Source: an uncultured Eubacteriales bacterium (lineage in GTDB: Bacteria > Bacillota > Clostridia > Oscillospirales > Acutalibacteraceae). Taken from it: a stretch of DNA of 64,000 bases. The notes beneath the pieces are model-generated. The model had not been told where the DNA came from. It worked only from the letters and a program-made list of their open reading frames with translations, and ran no database searches. A program made the translations under genes and the position numbers. Of the stretch, positions 8,624 to 15,772 are shown piece by piece; positions within the stretch are counted from its first letter, which is position 1; every line of letters starts with the position of its first letter. Location of the stretch: assembly GCA_900314795.1 (NCBI GenBank), contig OMWP01000001.1, positions 80,265 through 144,264 on the forward strand. The letters run 5' to 3'.

Positions 8624-9185
8624 CGTCAAAACCTCCCTTCGGGTCTCTCAGCGGCCACGTCCAAACCAGACGGATCGCGCTGACGATCGCCGCAAAAAAC
8701 ACTGCGCATCCGATCGCTTTCATCAGCATAACGGGTGTATCCCACCAGTGATTGGCGAACAGGATCACACCGGCTGCCATGAGCATGACCGACAGGATCG
8801 TCAGCACCCACCAGCTCTTGCGTTTGGATCGGCGCGCATAGGTGAACGAATGGATCATCGTGCGTCCGCCGTCTACGATGAGCATGAAGCCCGCAAGCCA
8901 CGCGAGCACGCGCATGATGTCACTTCTGAACACCAGTACACAAATACCGACGACGCCGAGCACCAACGCGCCGGAAAACTTCAGATACTCCATCAGCGAT
9001 TTCTTCCCCGAGAAGAAATTCAGCATCATCACGATGGCGAGAATGACCAGTGTGTAGCCGAACACGAGCATCAGCGACGGAATAAACGGCTCGGGGCAAA
9101 CAACGATGATGATGCCCAGTGCTACCAAAAGGATCGCCGACATGATCGAGTTGCGCTTGATCTTGTCCAATGATTCAAAAAGCAT
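8607..9185 (-). CDS. DUF308 / HdeD-like membrane protein
   Basis: 192 residues with six membrane helices in three short hairpins, typical of the HdeD/DUF308 family (ALGIIIVVCPEPF, LAWLAGFMLIVDGG). Ribosome site AGGAGG lies 6 bp before ATG 9185, and a good promoter at 9228-9256 precedes it. It is the first gene of a two-gene unit with the UbiB-like kinase. HdeD proteins are linked to acid or envelope stress; the exact role here is unknown. Confidence 0.8.
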   Translation of the reverse strand: MLFESLDKIKRNSIMSAILLVALGIIIVVCPEPFIPSLMLVFGYTLVILAIVMMLNFFSGKKSLMEYLKFSGALVLGVVGICVLVFRSDIMRVLAWLAGFMLIVDGGRTMIHSFTYARRSKRKSWWVLTILSVMLMAAGVILFANHWWDTPVMLMKAIGCAVFFAAIVSAIRLVWTWPLRDPKGGFDDDDES

Positions 9186-9227
9186 AATTACCTCCTAAAA
9201 AAGTTTAAGAACCATAGATTCGCTCCT

Positions 9228-9256
9228 ATTTTAACACAGAAAAAGCGAATTGTCAT
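9228..9256 (-). promoter_or_regulatory. Promoter of the DUF308-UbiB unit
   Basis: Minus-strand ATGACA (9256-9251), 17 bp spacer, TAAAAT (9233-9228), about 40 bp before the DUF308 start. Confidence 0.7.
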
Positions 9257-9276
9257 TATTATTTCTTTCTTTCATC

Positions 9277-9305
9277 TTGTCGAAAACGGTAAATTATGAT
9301 AGAAT
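9277..9305 (+). promoter_or_regulatory. Promoter for the CmpB-type gene, upstream of MITE B
   Basis: TTGTCG (9277-9282), 17 bp, TAGAAT (9300-9305). Back to back with the 9228 promoter. Its transcript would cross a short reading frame and MITE copy B before reaching the gene at 9596. Confidence 0.6.
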
Positions 9306-9337
9306 ACATTCGATTTCACTAATATAAGGCTGATCAC

Positions 9338-9394
9338 ATGAGCACAAAAGCCGACAGGCTGAAAACGATTCTCGGTTCAAGCGAGATTAATTAA
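9338..9394 (+). CDS. Possible 18-residue leader peptide or gene remnant
   Basis: ATG 9338 to TAA 9392-9394 encodes MSTKADRLKTILGSSEIN. It lies just after the promoter at 9277-9305 but has no clear ribosome site. Its stop codon directly abuts MITE B, so it may be a real leader, or the 5' remnant of a frame cut by the insertion. Low confidence. Confidence 0.2.
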   Translation: MSTKADRLKTILGSSEIN

Positions 9395-9570
9395 TACTAA
9401 GTATCCATTAAACGCTTTAACAAATTTGTTAGCGAGAAATTTCGCAGAGCAAGGCGGAGGACGCAGGCATACTGGCGTATGTCATCTTTCGGTACGGCGT
9501 GCGACGACGACAACACCGCTATGCGGAATTTAACGCAATAAATGTTAATGTGTTTTAATGATACTTAGTA
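9395..9570. mobile_element. MITE-like repeat, copy B (176 bp)
   Basis: Same ends (TACTAAGTAT / ATACTTAGTA) and same central hairpin as copy A, but with about 34 extra bases after the hairpin (around 9483-9520). Flanked by TAA on both sides. Sits between a promoter and the 9596 gene, so it would form part of that gene's 5' leader. Confidence 0.85.
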
Positions 9571-9595
9571 TAAGGCTGAGAAAGGAAAGAAATAT

Positions 9596-10327
9596 ATGAA
9601 TATACTGCTGGTATTCGCGTTTCTGTTTTTTGTGGGATCGGTTTTCGGATGGGTGCTGGAGCTGTTCTTCCGCCGCTTCTTCTCCAAGAACAATCCCGAG
9701 AGAAAATGGATCAACCCCGGCTTTTGCGTTGGCCCGTATCTGCCCTTGTACGGCTCGGGACTGTGCGTGCTGTACCTGATCGCGGGGATCCGTCCGTACA
9801 TCAATCTGGGCAATCCCATATCGGATACCGTCGCCCTGCTGCTCGCGATGGCGCTGGCGATGACGATCATCGAATATATCGCCGGCGTTATCTCCTATAA
9901 GGGCTTCCGTGTTCGACTGTGGGATTACTCCAACGAGTGGGGCAACATCCAAGGGATCATCTGCCCGAAGTTCTCGCTATTCTGGGGAATGCTGGGTGTG
10001 GCGTACTACTATCTGGTGCATCCCAACATTCTCGACGCGCTCGATTGGCTCTCGCACAATCTGGCGATGTCGTTCTTCATCGGCGTGTTCTACGGCGTTT
10101 TCGTCATCGATCTCGTGTACTCCACTCACCTGCTCAACACCCTCAAAAAGCTATCGGAGGAGAACAAGATCGTGGTACATGTCGAGGAGCTCAAGGCGCG
10201 CATCCGCAAATCGCATGATGAACGCAGGATCAAATACAATTTCTTCCTGCCGTTTCGCTCCGATACCTCTCTCGCCCAGCATATCAAAGGCGATGAAGGC
10301 GGCGCAAAAGGAGCAGAGAGCCAATAA
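9596..10327 (+). CDS. Putative ABC-transporter type IV / CmpB-like membrane protein (PF06541)
   Basis: 243 residues with five to six membrane helices and a basic cytosolic tail. Family landmarks: GWVLELFFRRFF near residue 18, NPGFCVGPYLPLYG near 40, WDYSNEWGNIQG near 110 and CPKFSLFWG. Named 'putative ABC transporter permease' in databases, though no cognate ATPase is adjacent and the role is unproven. Ribosome site AAAGGAAAG precedes ATG 9596. MITE B lies in its leader and MITE C begins 22 bp after its stop. Confidence 0.75.
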   Translation: MNILLVFAFLFFVGSVFGWVLELFFRRFFSKNNPERKWINPGFCVGPYLPLYGSGLCVLYLIAGIRPYINLGNPISDTVALLLAMALAMTIIEYIAGVISYKGFRVRLWDYSNEWGNIQGIICPKFSLFWGMLGVAYYYLVHPNILDALDWLSHNLAMSFFIGVFYGVFVIDLVYSTHLLNTLKKLSEENKIVVHVEELKARIRKSHDERRIKYNFFLPFRSDTSLAQHIKGDEGGAKGAESQ

Positions 10328-10349
10328 GAAGGCAACAAAAACCATGTAA

Positions 10350-10506
10350 TACTAATATTCCATTAAACGCTTTAACTAATTTATTAACGGGAAATTTCGT
10401 AGAACGAGGCGGACGACGCAGACAGGCTGTCGCCTGTCAAGGAGGACAACGAAGTTATACGGAATTTAACGCAATAAATGTTAAAGTGTTTTAATGAATA
10501 TTAGTA
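10350..10506. mobile_element. MITE-like repeat, copy C (157 bp)
   Basis: Ends TACTAATATT / AATATTAGTA: both ends carry the same paired change relative to copies A and B. The central hairpin is GACAGGC-TGTC-GCCTGTC, base-paired like the others but with different bases. Confidence 0.85.
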
Positions 10507-10549
10507 TAAATACCCGCATGAAAAAGCGGTCGATTATGATTGCTTTTTG

Positions 10550-10578
10550 TTGACAACACCTTATCCGCGTGATAGAAT
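10550..10578 (+). promoter_or_regulatory. Sigma-A promoter
   Basis: TTGACA (10550-10555), 17 bp, TAGAAT (10573-10578), about 85 bp upstream of the small membrane protein at 10663. Confidence 0.8.
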
Positions 10579-10662
10579 GAGATCGTACAGAGCATAGCTT
10601 TTTGCAAACGACATTGCCAAAGAGCGCTGAGAGATTTGACGAAGATACAGGGGGACAGAATC

Positions 10663-10884
10663 ATGCTGAAAAAAATCACGCAACCGATCGTAAATTTTGC
10701 GAAAAACAGACTACAGATCATGATCAAAAAGGCCGTTCAGGAGCAATTCAAAAAGAGAATGGAGAAGCTGACAAGAAGGCTTGCCATTCAATTTGTGATC
10801 ACCGGCGTCGCATTTGCGATCGTAAAGGTGCTTGCTTCCCGAGCGGATTCTATCGCGGGATTGCTGACAAAACCGAAAAAATAA
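10663..10884 (+). CDS. Small basic membrane protein, unknown function
   Basis: 73 residues. The N-terminal half is amphipathic and rich in Lys/Arg/Gln; one membrane helix follows (about 42-60, AIQFVITGVAFAIVKVLA). Start chosen at ATG 10663 with GGGGGA upstream; an in-frame TTG at 10636 has no ribosome site. It is a complete small transcription unit, with a consensus promoter upstream and a strong terminator directly downstream. No family recognised. Confidence 0.65.
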   Translation: MLKKITQPIVNFAKNRLQIMIKKAVQEQFKKRMEKLTRRLAIQFVITGVAFAIVKVLASRADSIAGLLTKPKK

Positions 10885-10888
10885 TGCC

Positions 10889-10919
10889 AAAACCGAGGTC
10901 GCTGTGACCTCGGTTTTTT
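10889..10919 (+). terminator. Strong intrinsic terminator
   Basis: 12 bp perfect stem (AAAACCGAGGTC / GACCTCGGTTTT) with a TTTTTT tail, 4 bp after the small membrane protein. Confidence 0.9.
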
Positions 10920-11144
10920 CTTTGTGATCCTCGAACCACATTCACTGTATTCATGTAGGCCTTGACGAGAAGTCATCAGAAACTGACCGCTCATACCAAT
11001 TTGATACTCTCTTGACACATATGTCCGCTCGAATAATCTATACAACCCTCCGAGTCGAAACACATGCTGACGCATGGATTCGACCCACCTCCCTTAGGAA
11101 AGGGAGGCTTTCGGGGTTCAATGCTCTTCGTCCGATACATCAAA
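10920..11144. other. Intergenic stretch with hairpins and a dispersed repeat fragment
   Basis: No gene. It holds a two-part hairpin at 11054-11084 (GTCGAA..CATGC loop GCATG..TTCGAC) directly followed by a palindrome of the dispersed family (CCTCCCTTAGGAAAGGGAGG, about 11088-11107). Confidence 0.5.
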
Positions 11145-11180
11145 AGCCCGCCGCGGAAGAGAGCCTTCTGCGGCGGGTGT
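11145..11180 (-). terminator. Terminator of the dockerin gene
   Basis: Stem CCCGCCGC / GCGGCGGG extended by AGAAG / CTTCC on the minus strand, followed by CTTTTG, 65 bp past the stop at 11245. Confidence 0.75.
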
Positions 11181-11244
11181 GTTTTTGATTATTCCGAAAG
11201 AATCATTCTGTGAACGGCTCCATCAACAGGATCCGATCATCTTA

Positions 11245-13131
11245 TCAGTCGATCTTGATATTGTAGGGAGTCGGAACGCCGACCAACGCGCGCTGGATCC
11301 ATGTGCCGTCAAGGATGGACACATCGTCGTCGCCATCCACATCGGCGGCGGCTTCGTTGAATCTCGCTAACGGAACGGTGCTCAAATGACGCTGGATACA
11401 GGTAACGTCGAGAATGGTCACGGAGCCGTCATCATCCGCGTCACCTAAGAGGATCTCGGGCTCGGTGGGAGCCTGAGTCGGAGCCTCGGTGGGCTTGGGC
11501 GGATCGGTGGGCTGTACAACAGGTGTGGTGGGCTTAGGAGTAGTGGGCGTTACCGTGCCGGGCGTGAACGCCTTACCGATGCGCGCCATCGGAACGGTGA
11601 TGTGATCCTCGTCCTCTTTCTCCATGGAGGTAAAGGAATCGGCGGAATAAGGCTTTGCGGCGTTGTCAGCCATTGAGAGGTCATAGGGCAGGCAGTCCAT
11701 GCCCGAGGTACCGAAGGTGGAGACCTTCATGATGCCGATACCGTTCGCTTCGATATCAGCAGCGGTGATATCCAGGTTCTTGAGCGGGATGGAGACCTCA
11801 TAGAACATATCCATCGAAGCCTTGTGACCCTTGGTGTAGAAATCGGTCAGGGTCGCGTCAACGGAGTCGCCGGCGACGCGCTTGTTATCGGTACCCGCCT
11901 TGGGGATACCCATCAGCTTACCTGACAGGGTCTTACCGTTGCCCCACTTGATGCTGATGCCGGTTTCAGCGCCCGTTTTGACGAGGACGTCGGGCTCGAG
12001 CTGACCGTCATCGTTCGCGGTATAAATGAACGGGCCGTTGGATGCGTTGGTCGAGTAAGCAACCACATGATCGGCGTGCGCGTCAAGCGTCGTACCGGTC
12101 GCCCAGAGCGTACCGTCGGCAGTCTCGCCGTGAGTGATGTTCTCGTTGCCGGTGTAAATATACATAAAGACAGGCAGGTTATCGATCCAGAGGTTGCCCT
12201 GCGTCATGGGGAAGTCCTCGCCGGGAGCGACGATATCCTGCACGTTTGCCATCTCGTACATGATGTAGAGGTTGGCGTCGTCCCACGCGGCGTACATCGC
12301 ATAGTCGTCAATACCTTTTTCGTGCATCGACCAGTGCGCGTAGACACGCGGGTCGTCGTTCGCGACGCCCTGTGCGATCAGCATGGAGCTCTCCCAGTCG
12401 GACTTGTCGCCGTCAACGGTGATGGTCTTGCGCTTGCCGTAGCCGCCGCCCGGGTTGGTCGCATAGTTACCGCCGATCGCGGCAGAGGTACTGCCGTCGG
12501 TAGCGGGGCCGGAGGTCGATCTCTTCTTATAGGTACAGCTCTTGGTCACGGTGCCGTAGCTGTTGGTCGCGCTGATATCGAGCTGGACGGATTCGCCCTC
12601 CGCGATATCCGCGCCGAGGGTCATGCTGGCGGAGCCGTTGATCGCATACTGCGCGCCGCCGTTGATGGTATAGTAGGCGGAGTCAGCGTCCTTGACGGTG
12701 ATGGTCACATCGACAGAGCCCTTGAAGCCGCCGCCCTCGTTGGAGACGGTGATCACGGGAACAGGATCGGTGCTGTAATCGCTCCAGGTCTTTTTGTCCA
12801 TGTCATAGAGCTTGTTGGCGCCGGGATAAGGAATATCCGTGGTCTGACCGTTACCGTTGTTGCTGAAGATGACCATGTCGAATTTGTCGTCGGGAACGGT
12901 GTACTCATACACGTCGCTCTCACCGCTAACCTTGGTCATAGCGACGCCCGGCCATGCCTTGTTGTTCTCCTCGGTGTTCTTCTTCCACATGTAGCAGGTC
13001 GGGGTGAAGCTCGCGCGGCAATAGATCTTATCGCCTGCCAGCGCCGACACGTTGACGACCGCGACAGAGATCATCGAGATCATCATCAGAACCGCGAGAA
13101 TGATTGCGAGTAGTTTTTTTGAGATTTTCAA
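11245..13131 (-). CDS. Secreted dockerin protein with CBM26-like and CBM74-like starch-binding modules (Sas6-like)
   Basis: 628 residues from TTG 13131, chosen because AGGAGGG lies 9 bp upstream and the signal peptide (lysines, then a long hydrophobic core ending VSALA) begins there. The upstream ATG at 13188 has no ribosome site. Order of domains: CBM26-like (about 35-115, Trp-rich); Ig/chitobiase-C-like (about 125-205, YYTINGG); a 290-residue module resembling CBM74 or a CBM9-like fold (about 235-525, AMYAAWDDANLYIMYEM); a Pro/Thr linker; and a type I dockerin with two calcium loops (DADDDGSVTILD, DVDGDDDVSILD). No catalytic domain. The arrangement matches the starch adherence protein Sas6 of Ruminococcus bromii, so it likely binds starch granules within an amylosome. 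The CBM74 call is from memory of the family. Confidence 0.8.
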   Translation of the reverse strand: MKISKKLLAIILAVLMMISMISVAVVNVSALAGDKIYCRASFTPTCYMWKKNTEENNKAWPGVAMTKVSGESDVYEYTVPDDKFDMVIFSNNGNGQTTDIPYPGANKLYDMDKKTWSDYSTDPVPVITVSNEGGGFKGSVDVTITVKDADSAYYTINGGAQYAINGSASMTLGADIAEGESVQLDISATNSYGTVTKSCTYKKRSTSGPATDGSTSAAIGGNYATNPGGGYGKRKTITVDGDKSDWESSMLIAQGVANDDPRVYAHWSMHEKGIDDYAMYAAWDDANLYIMYEMANVQDIVAPGEDFPMTQGNLWIDNLPVFMYIYTGNENITHGETADGTLWATGTTLDAHADHVVAYSTNASNGPFIYTANDDGQLEPDVLVKTGAETGISIKWGNGKTLSGKLMGIPKAGTDNKRVAGDSVDATLTDFYTKGHKASMDMFYEVSIPLKNLDITAADIEANGIGIMKVSTFGTSGMDCLPYDLSMADNAAKPYSADSFTSMEKEDEDHITVPMARIGKAFTPGTVTPTTPKPTTPVVQPTDPPKPTEAPTQAPTEPEILLGDADDDGSVTILDVTCIQRHLSTVPLARFNEAAADVDGDDDVSILDGTWIQRALVGVPTPYNIKID

Positions 13132-13361
13132 AAACAATCCCTCCTTTTTCAAAATAAATCCTAAACAACAGTATGAGCGATCACACATGGTAAGTTTGCC
13201 GCAAAACGAATGTCGCAGCAGCGATCATCCCCTGCAAGAAACGCTCATATCTATTTAGATTCATTATAATCGGTCTAGAAACAAAAGTCAATAAATCCGG
13301 GCGGGTTCAGACGATCAAAATCACACGGTTTAAAAAGGCAAAGAAAGTTGTCATAAAACTA

Positions 13362-13390
13362 TTGACAAGTTACTTGTCATATGTTATATT
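13362..13390 (+). promoter_or_regulatory. Promoter with 17 bp palindromic operator, Rrf2 operon
   Basis: TTGACA (13362-13367), 17 bp, TATATT (13385-13390). The palindrome TGACAAGTTACTTGTCA (13363-13379) covers the -35 box and half the spacer; it is perfect apart from the central base. Such a site could serve autoregulation by the Rrf2 protein encoded next. Confidence 0.8.
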
Positions 13391-13419
13391 ACAAGTATCG
13401 ACAGAAAAGAGGAAGATTT

Positions 13420-13860
13420 ATGCAGATCACAAGTCGTTTTACGATCGCAGTCCACACCATCACCTGTATTGACTGTTTTAAGGATGAGTATAAGGTCACG
13501 AGCAATTTCATCGCGCAAAGCACAGGGGTCAACCCCGTGATCGTGCGCGGGGTGCTCTCACAGCTCAAGGAAGCGGGCATCATCCACTCGCGGCAGGGCG
13601 CCAGCGGTATCACGCTTGCAAAACCGCTCGATCAAATCACCTTTTACGACATCTACAAGGCGGTGGACAGCGTCAAGGACGAGGGGCTGTTCCACTTTCA
13701 CGAGCACCCGAACCCCGACTGCCCTGTCGGACGCAACATCCATGCCGCTACGGACAACCGTCTGGCGCAGATCCAGACCACGATGGAAAACGAGATGAAA
13801 CAGATCAAGCTCAGCGACGTGGTGGATGACGTGCAAATGAACATCAAAGAGGGGAATTGA
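13420..13860 (+). CDS. Rrf2-family transcriptional regulator (YwnA-like)
   Basis: 146 residues. N-terminal winged helix (TSNFIAQSTGVNPVIVRGVL, then GGSGI-like wing QGASGITLAKP) and a C-terminal dimer helix. Cysteines occur at CIDC near residue 19 and in HPNPDCPVG, but the three clustered cysteines of Fe-S sensors such as IscR or NsrR are absent, so sensing would be by another route. Start at ATG 13420 with GAGGAAG upstream; the earlier ATG at 13381 overlaps the -10 box. First gene of an operon with the LRR protein and sirtuin; probably autoregulated through the palindrome in its promoter. Confidence 0.88.
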   Translation: MQITSRFTIAVHTITCIDCFKDEYKVTSNFIAQSTGVNPVIVRGVLSQLKEAGIIHSRQGASGITLAKPLDQITFYDIYKAVDSVKDEGLFHFHEHPNPDCPVGRNIHAATDNRLAQIQTTMENEMKQIKLSDVVDDVQMNIKEGN

Positions 13861-13861
13861 G

Positions 13862-14359
13862 ATGCAGGACTTTATCTATAAACCGACCGACAACGGCACC
13901 TACGCCGTGGTGGGCTATCAGGGCGATGAAAAGGATGTGAAGATCCCCGACAGCTACGGCGGCGGTGTGATCTCCGTGATCGGCGACAAGCTGTTCAGCG
14001 GTCACAGTGAGATCGAATCCGTATCGATCCCCGACACCGTGACCGATATGGGCGAATTCGTCTTTGACGGATGCGAGAATCTTCGCCATATTGACCTACC
14101 CGCCAATCTCGAATCCCTGTGGGGCTATACCTTTGTGCGGTGCGGGATCGAGGAGATCACCCTGCCCGATCAACTGGTCACCCTTCCCCCGTTCGCGTTC
14201 AAGGATTGCAAGAAGCTGAAAAAGGTCGTCTGCGGCAAGGGTCTCAAGAAGATCTATTCATGGGTATTCTCAGGGTGCGACAGCTTTGAGGAGCTCGTCA
14301 AAAATGAGATCGTAGTTGTCAGCGAAAAGGCATTTGACACAAAGGAGCTGAACACATGA
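13862..14359 (+). CDS. BspA-like leucine-rich repeat protein (LRR_5)
   Basis: 165 residues made of about five BspA-type repeats (pattern CENLRHIDLPANLESL, then GIEEITLPDQLVTLPP). No signal peptide, so it appears cytosolic, unlike most secreted BspA proteins. Starts 1 bp after the Rrf2 stop with GAGGGG as ribosome site and overlaps the sirtuin start (ATGATGA). Likely a protein-interaction module for its neighbours; specific role unknown. Confidence 0.8.
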   Translation: MQDFIYKPTDNGTYAVVGYQGDEKDVKIPDSYGGGVISVIGDKLFSGHSEIESVSIPDTVTDMGEFVFDGCENLRHIDLPANLESLWGYTFVRCGIEEITLPDQLVTLPPFAFKDCKKLKKVVCGKGLKKIYSWVFSGCDSFEELVKNEIVVVSEKAFDTKELNT

Positions 14360-15357
14360 TGAATAATAAATATGATTACCTGCCGAACGGTTATCAGGAA
14401 ACGATCAAAAGCGGCTTGAATGCCCTGCGCGTATTCAGCCGCGCTTCCAACGGCATCGGCACACAGGAAGAACAGCTCGAGCGGCTGAAAAAGGAGATAG
14501 ATACCGCGGACGCGATCGTGATCGGCGCGGGTGCGGGACTGTCCACCTCGGCGGGGCTGACCTACAGCGGCGAGCGCTTTGAGCGGTACTTCTTCGATTT
14601 CAAACGCCGCTTCGGGATCAAGGACATGTACTCGGGCGGCTTCTACCCCTTCCCTGACGACGAGACCCGCTGGGCATGGTGGGCACGACACATCTACTTC
14701 AACCGCTATATCGACGCGCCCAAGCCCGTTTACCGCGAACTGCTGGAGCTGGTCAAGGGCAAAAACTACTTCGTTATCACGACGAACGTAGATCACCAAT
14801 TCCAACGCGCGGGCTTTGACAAAAGCCGCCTGTTCTATACGCAGGGCGATTACGGACTCTTCCAGTCCGTGAACCGCCGACTGCAAAAGACCTATGACAA
14901 CGAGGACTGGGTGATGCGGGCGATGGCGGCACAGGGCTTTGTCAGGGACGAGAACGGTATGTTCCAAGTGCCCGATGACAAAAACATCAGCATGCGGATC
15001 CCGACCGAGCTGATCCCCAAGTGTCCCAACGATGGCAGCAACGTGGTGATGAACCTGCGCTGTGACGACAGCTTTGTCGAGGACGAGGGCTGGCACAGAG
15101 CCTCGGCGGCGTACTACGACTTTCTCAAAAAGCACGAGGGCGATCATGTGCTCTATCTGGAGCTCGGCGTCGGCGGCAACACCCCTGTCATCATCAAATA
15201 TCCGTTCTGGCAGATGACGCTCGCAAACAATAAGGCGACCTATGCCTGTCTGAACTACAGCGAAGCCGACTGTCCCGAGGAGATCGCCGTGCAGTCGATC
15301 TGCATCAGTGCGGATATCGGCGCCATTCTGGATACGCTGATACTAAGTATCCATTAA
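14356..15357 (+). CDS. SirTM-class sirtuin, putative protein ADP-ribosyltransferase
   Basis: 333 residues. NAD-binding GAGAGLSTSAG (57-67), TTNVD (Asn144, Asp146), and Gln163 in TQGDYGL where ordinary sirtuins have the catalytic His; this Gln and the C-terminal LYLELGVGGNTPVIIKYPFW are hallmarks of SirTM enzymes, which ADP-ribosylate a lipoylated GcvH-like protein in some Firmicutes and are reversed by a zinc macrodomain protein. Odd: the zinc cysteines of characterised members are not kept (only single Cys in PKCPND and LRCDD). The last six residues (LILSIH) and the stop codon come from the inserted MITE copy D, so the C-terminus is altered. No GcvH-L or lipoate ligase is adjacent; macrodomain genes are 26-40 kb away. 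Confidence 0.83.
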   Translation: MMNNKYDYLPNGYQETIKSGLNALRVFSRASNGIGTQEEQLERLKKEIDTADAIVIGAGAGLSTSAGLTYSGERFERYFFDFKRRFGIKDMYSGGFYPFPDDETRWAWWARHIYFNRYIDAPKPVYRELLELVKGKNYFVITTNVDHQFQRAGFDKSRLFYTQGDYGLFQSVNRRLQKTYDNEDWVMRAMAAQGFVRDENGMFQVPDDKNISMRIPTELIPKCPNDGSNVVMNLRCDDSFVEDEGWHRASAAYYDFLKKHEGDHVLYLELGVGGNTPVIIKYPFWQMTLANNKATYACLNYSEADCPEEIAVQSICISADIGAILDTLILSIH

Positions 15358-15395
15358 ACGCAATAAATGTTGAAGTGTTTTAATGAAACTTAGTA
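15341..15395. mobile_element. MITE-like repeat, copy D (55 bp, internally deleted)
   Basis: Keeps both ends (TACTAAGTAT..., ...ACTTAGTA) but has lost the central hairpin. It lies across the 3' end of the sirtuin gene and contributes its stop codon (TAA 15355-15357). Confidence 0.8.
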
Positions 15396-15418
15396 TTAAT
15401 CCGCTTATCTCCACCAGT

Positions 15419-15448
15419 GAAAAAGACAGAGCGCCCTTCGGGGCGCTC
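15419..15448 (-). terminator. Outward-facing terminator, left arm
   Basis: GC-rich hairpin read on the minus strand and followed by TGTCTTTTTC; can end leftward transcripts from the GNAT-side operon. Confidence 0.75.
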
Positions 15449-15712
15449 TCAGACTGTAGAAAAACCTATCCTGCCCCCTCTGACGAGGGGGCGGCAAGAA
15501 GTATGACTCACAGAGAGATAAACGTAAAATGCAGGGGAGAGATAACGCGACGATAAAGAGGAAATAGAAGGATTGACTCAATACCGTGAAAAAAGGCACT
15601 TAAAATATGTTTCGTTATCTCTCCCTCAGTCGCCTTAACGGCGACAGCTCCCTCGTCAGAGGGAGCCTCGGAAACGTTCTGCGTTTTATATGATATACTT
15701 TTTCGACAAACT

Positions 15713-15742
15713 GAGAGCGCCCTTCGGGGCGCTCTGTCTTTT
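15713..15742 (+). terminator. Outward-facing terminator, right arm
   Basis: Same hairpin with TGTCTTTTT on the + side; can end rightward read-through from the sirtuin operon. Confidence 0.75.
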
Positions 15743-15772
15743 TACCTGATACATCATTGTGACGGTTTGATT

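Larger units (their letters stand above)
15396..15772. other. Intergenic repeat cluster
   Basis: No gene. Two identical hairpins at 15419-15448 and 15713-15742 (GAGCGCCCTTCGGGGCGCTC) carry outward-facing T tracts, so together they form 30 bp inverted repeats bounding about 320 bp. Inside are GCCCCCTCTGACGAGGGGGC (about 15474-15493) and a longer compound palindrome (about 15617-15668, CTCCCTC...GAGGGAG) of the dispersed family also seen near 5752 and 11088. Confidence 0.65.

Noticed and set aside
7523..8683. 386-residue + strand Leu/Asp/Arg-rich frame
   Set aside because: Antisense to the UbiB-like gene; the apparent Leu repeats mirror its Glu/Lys repeat tail.
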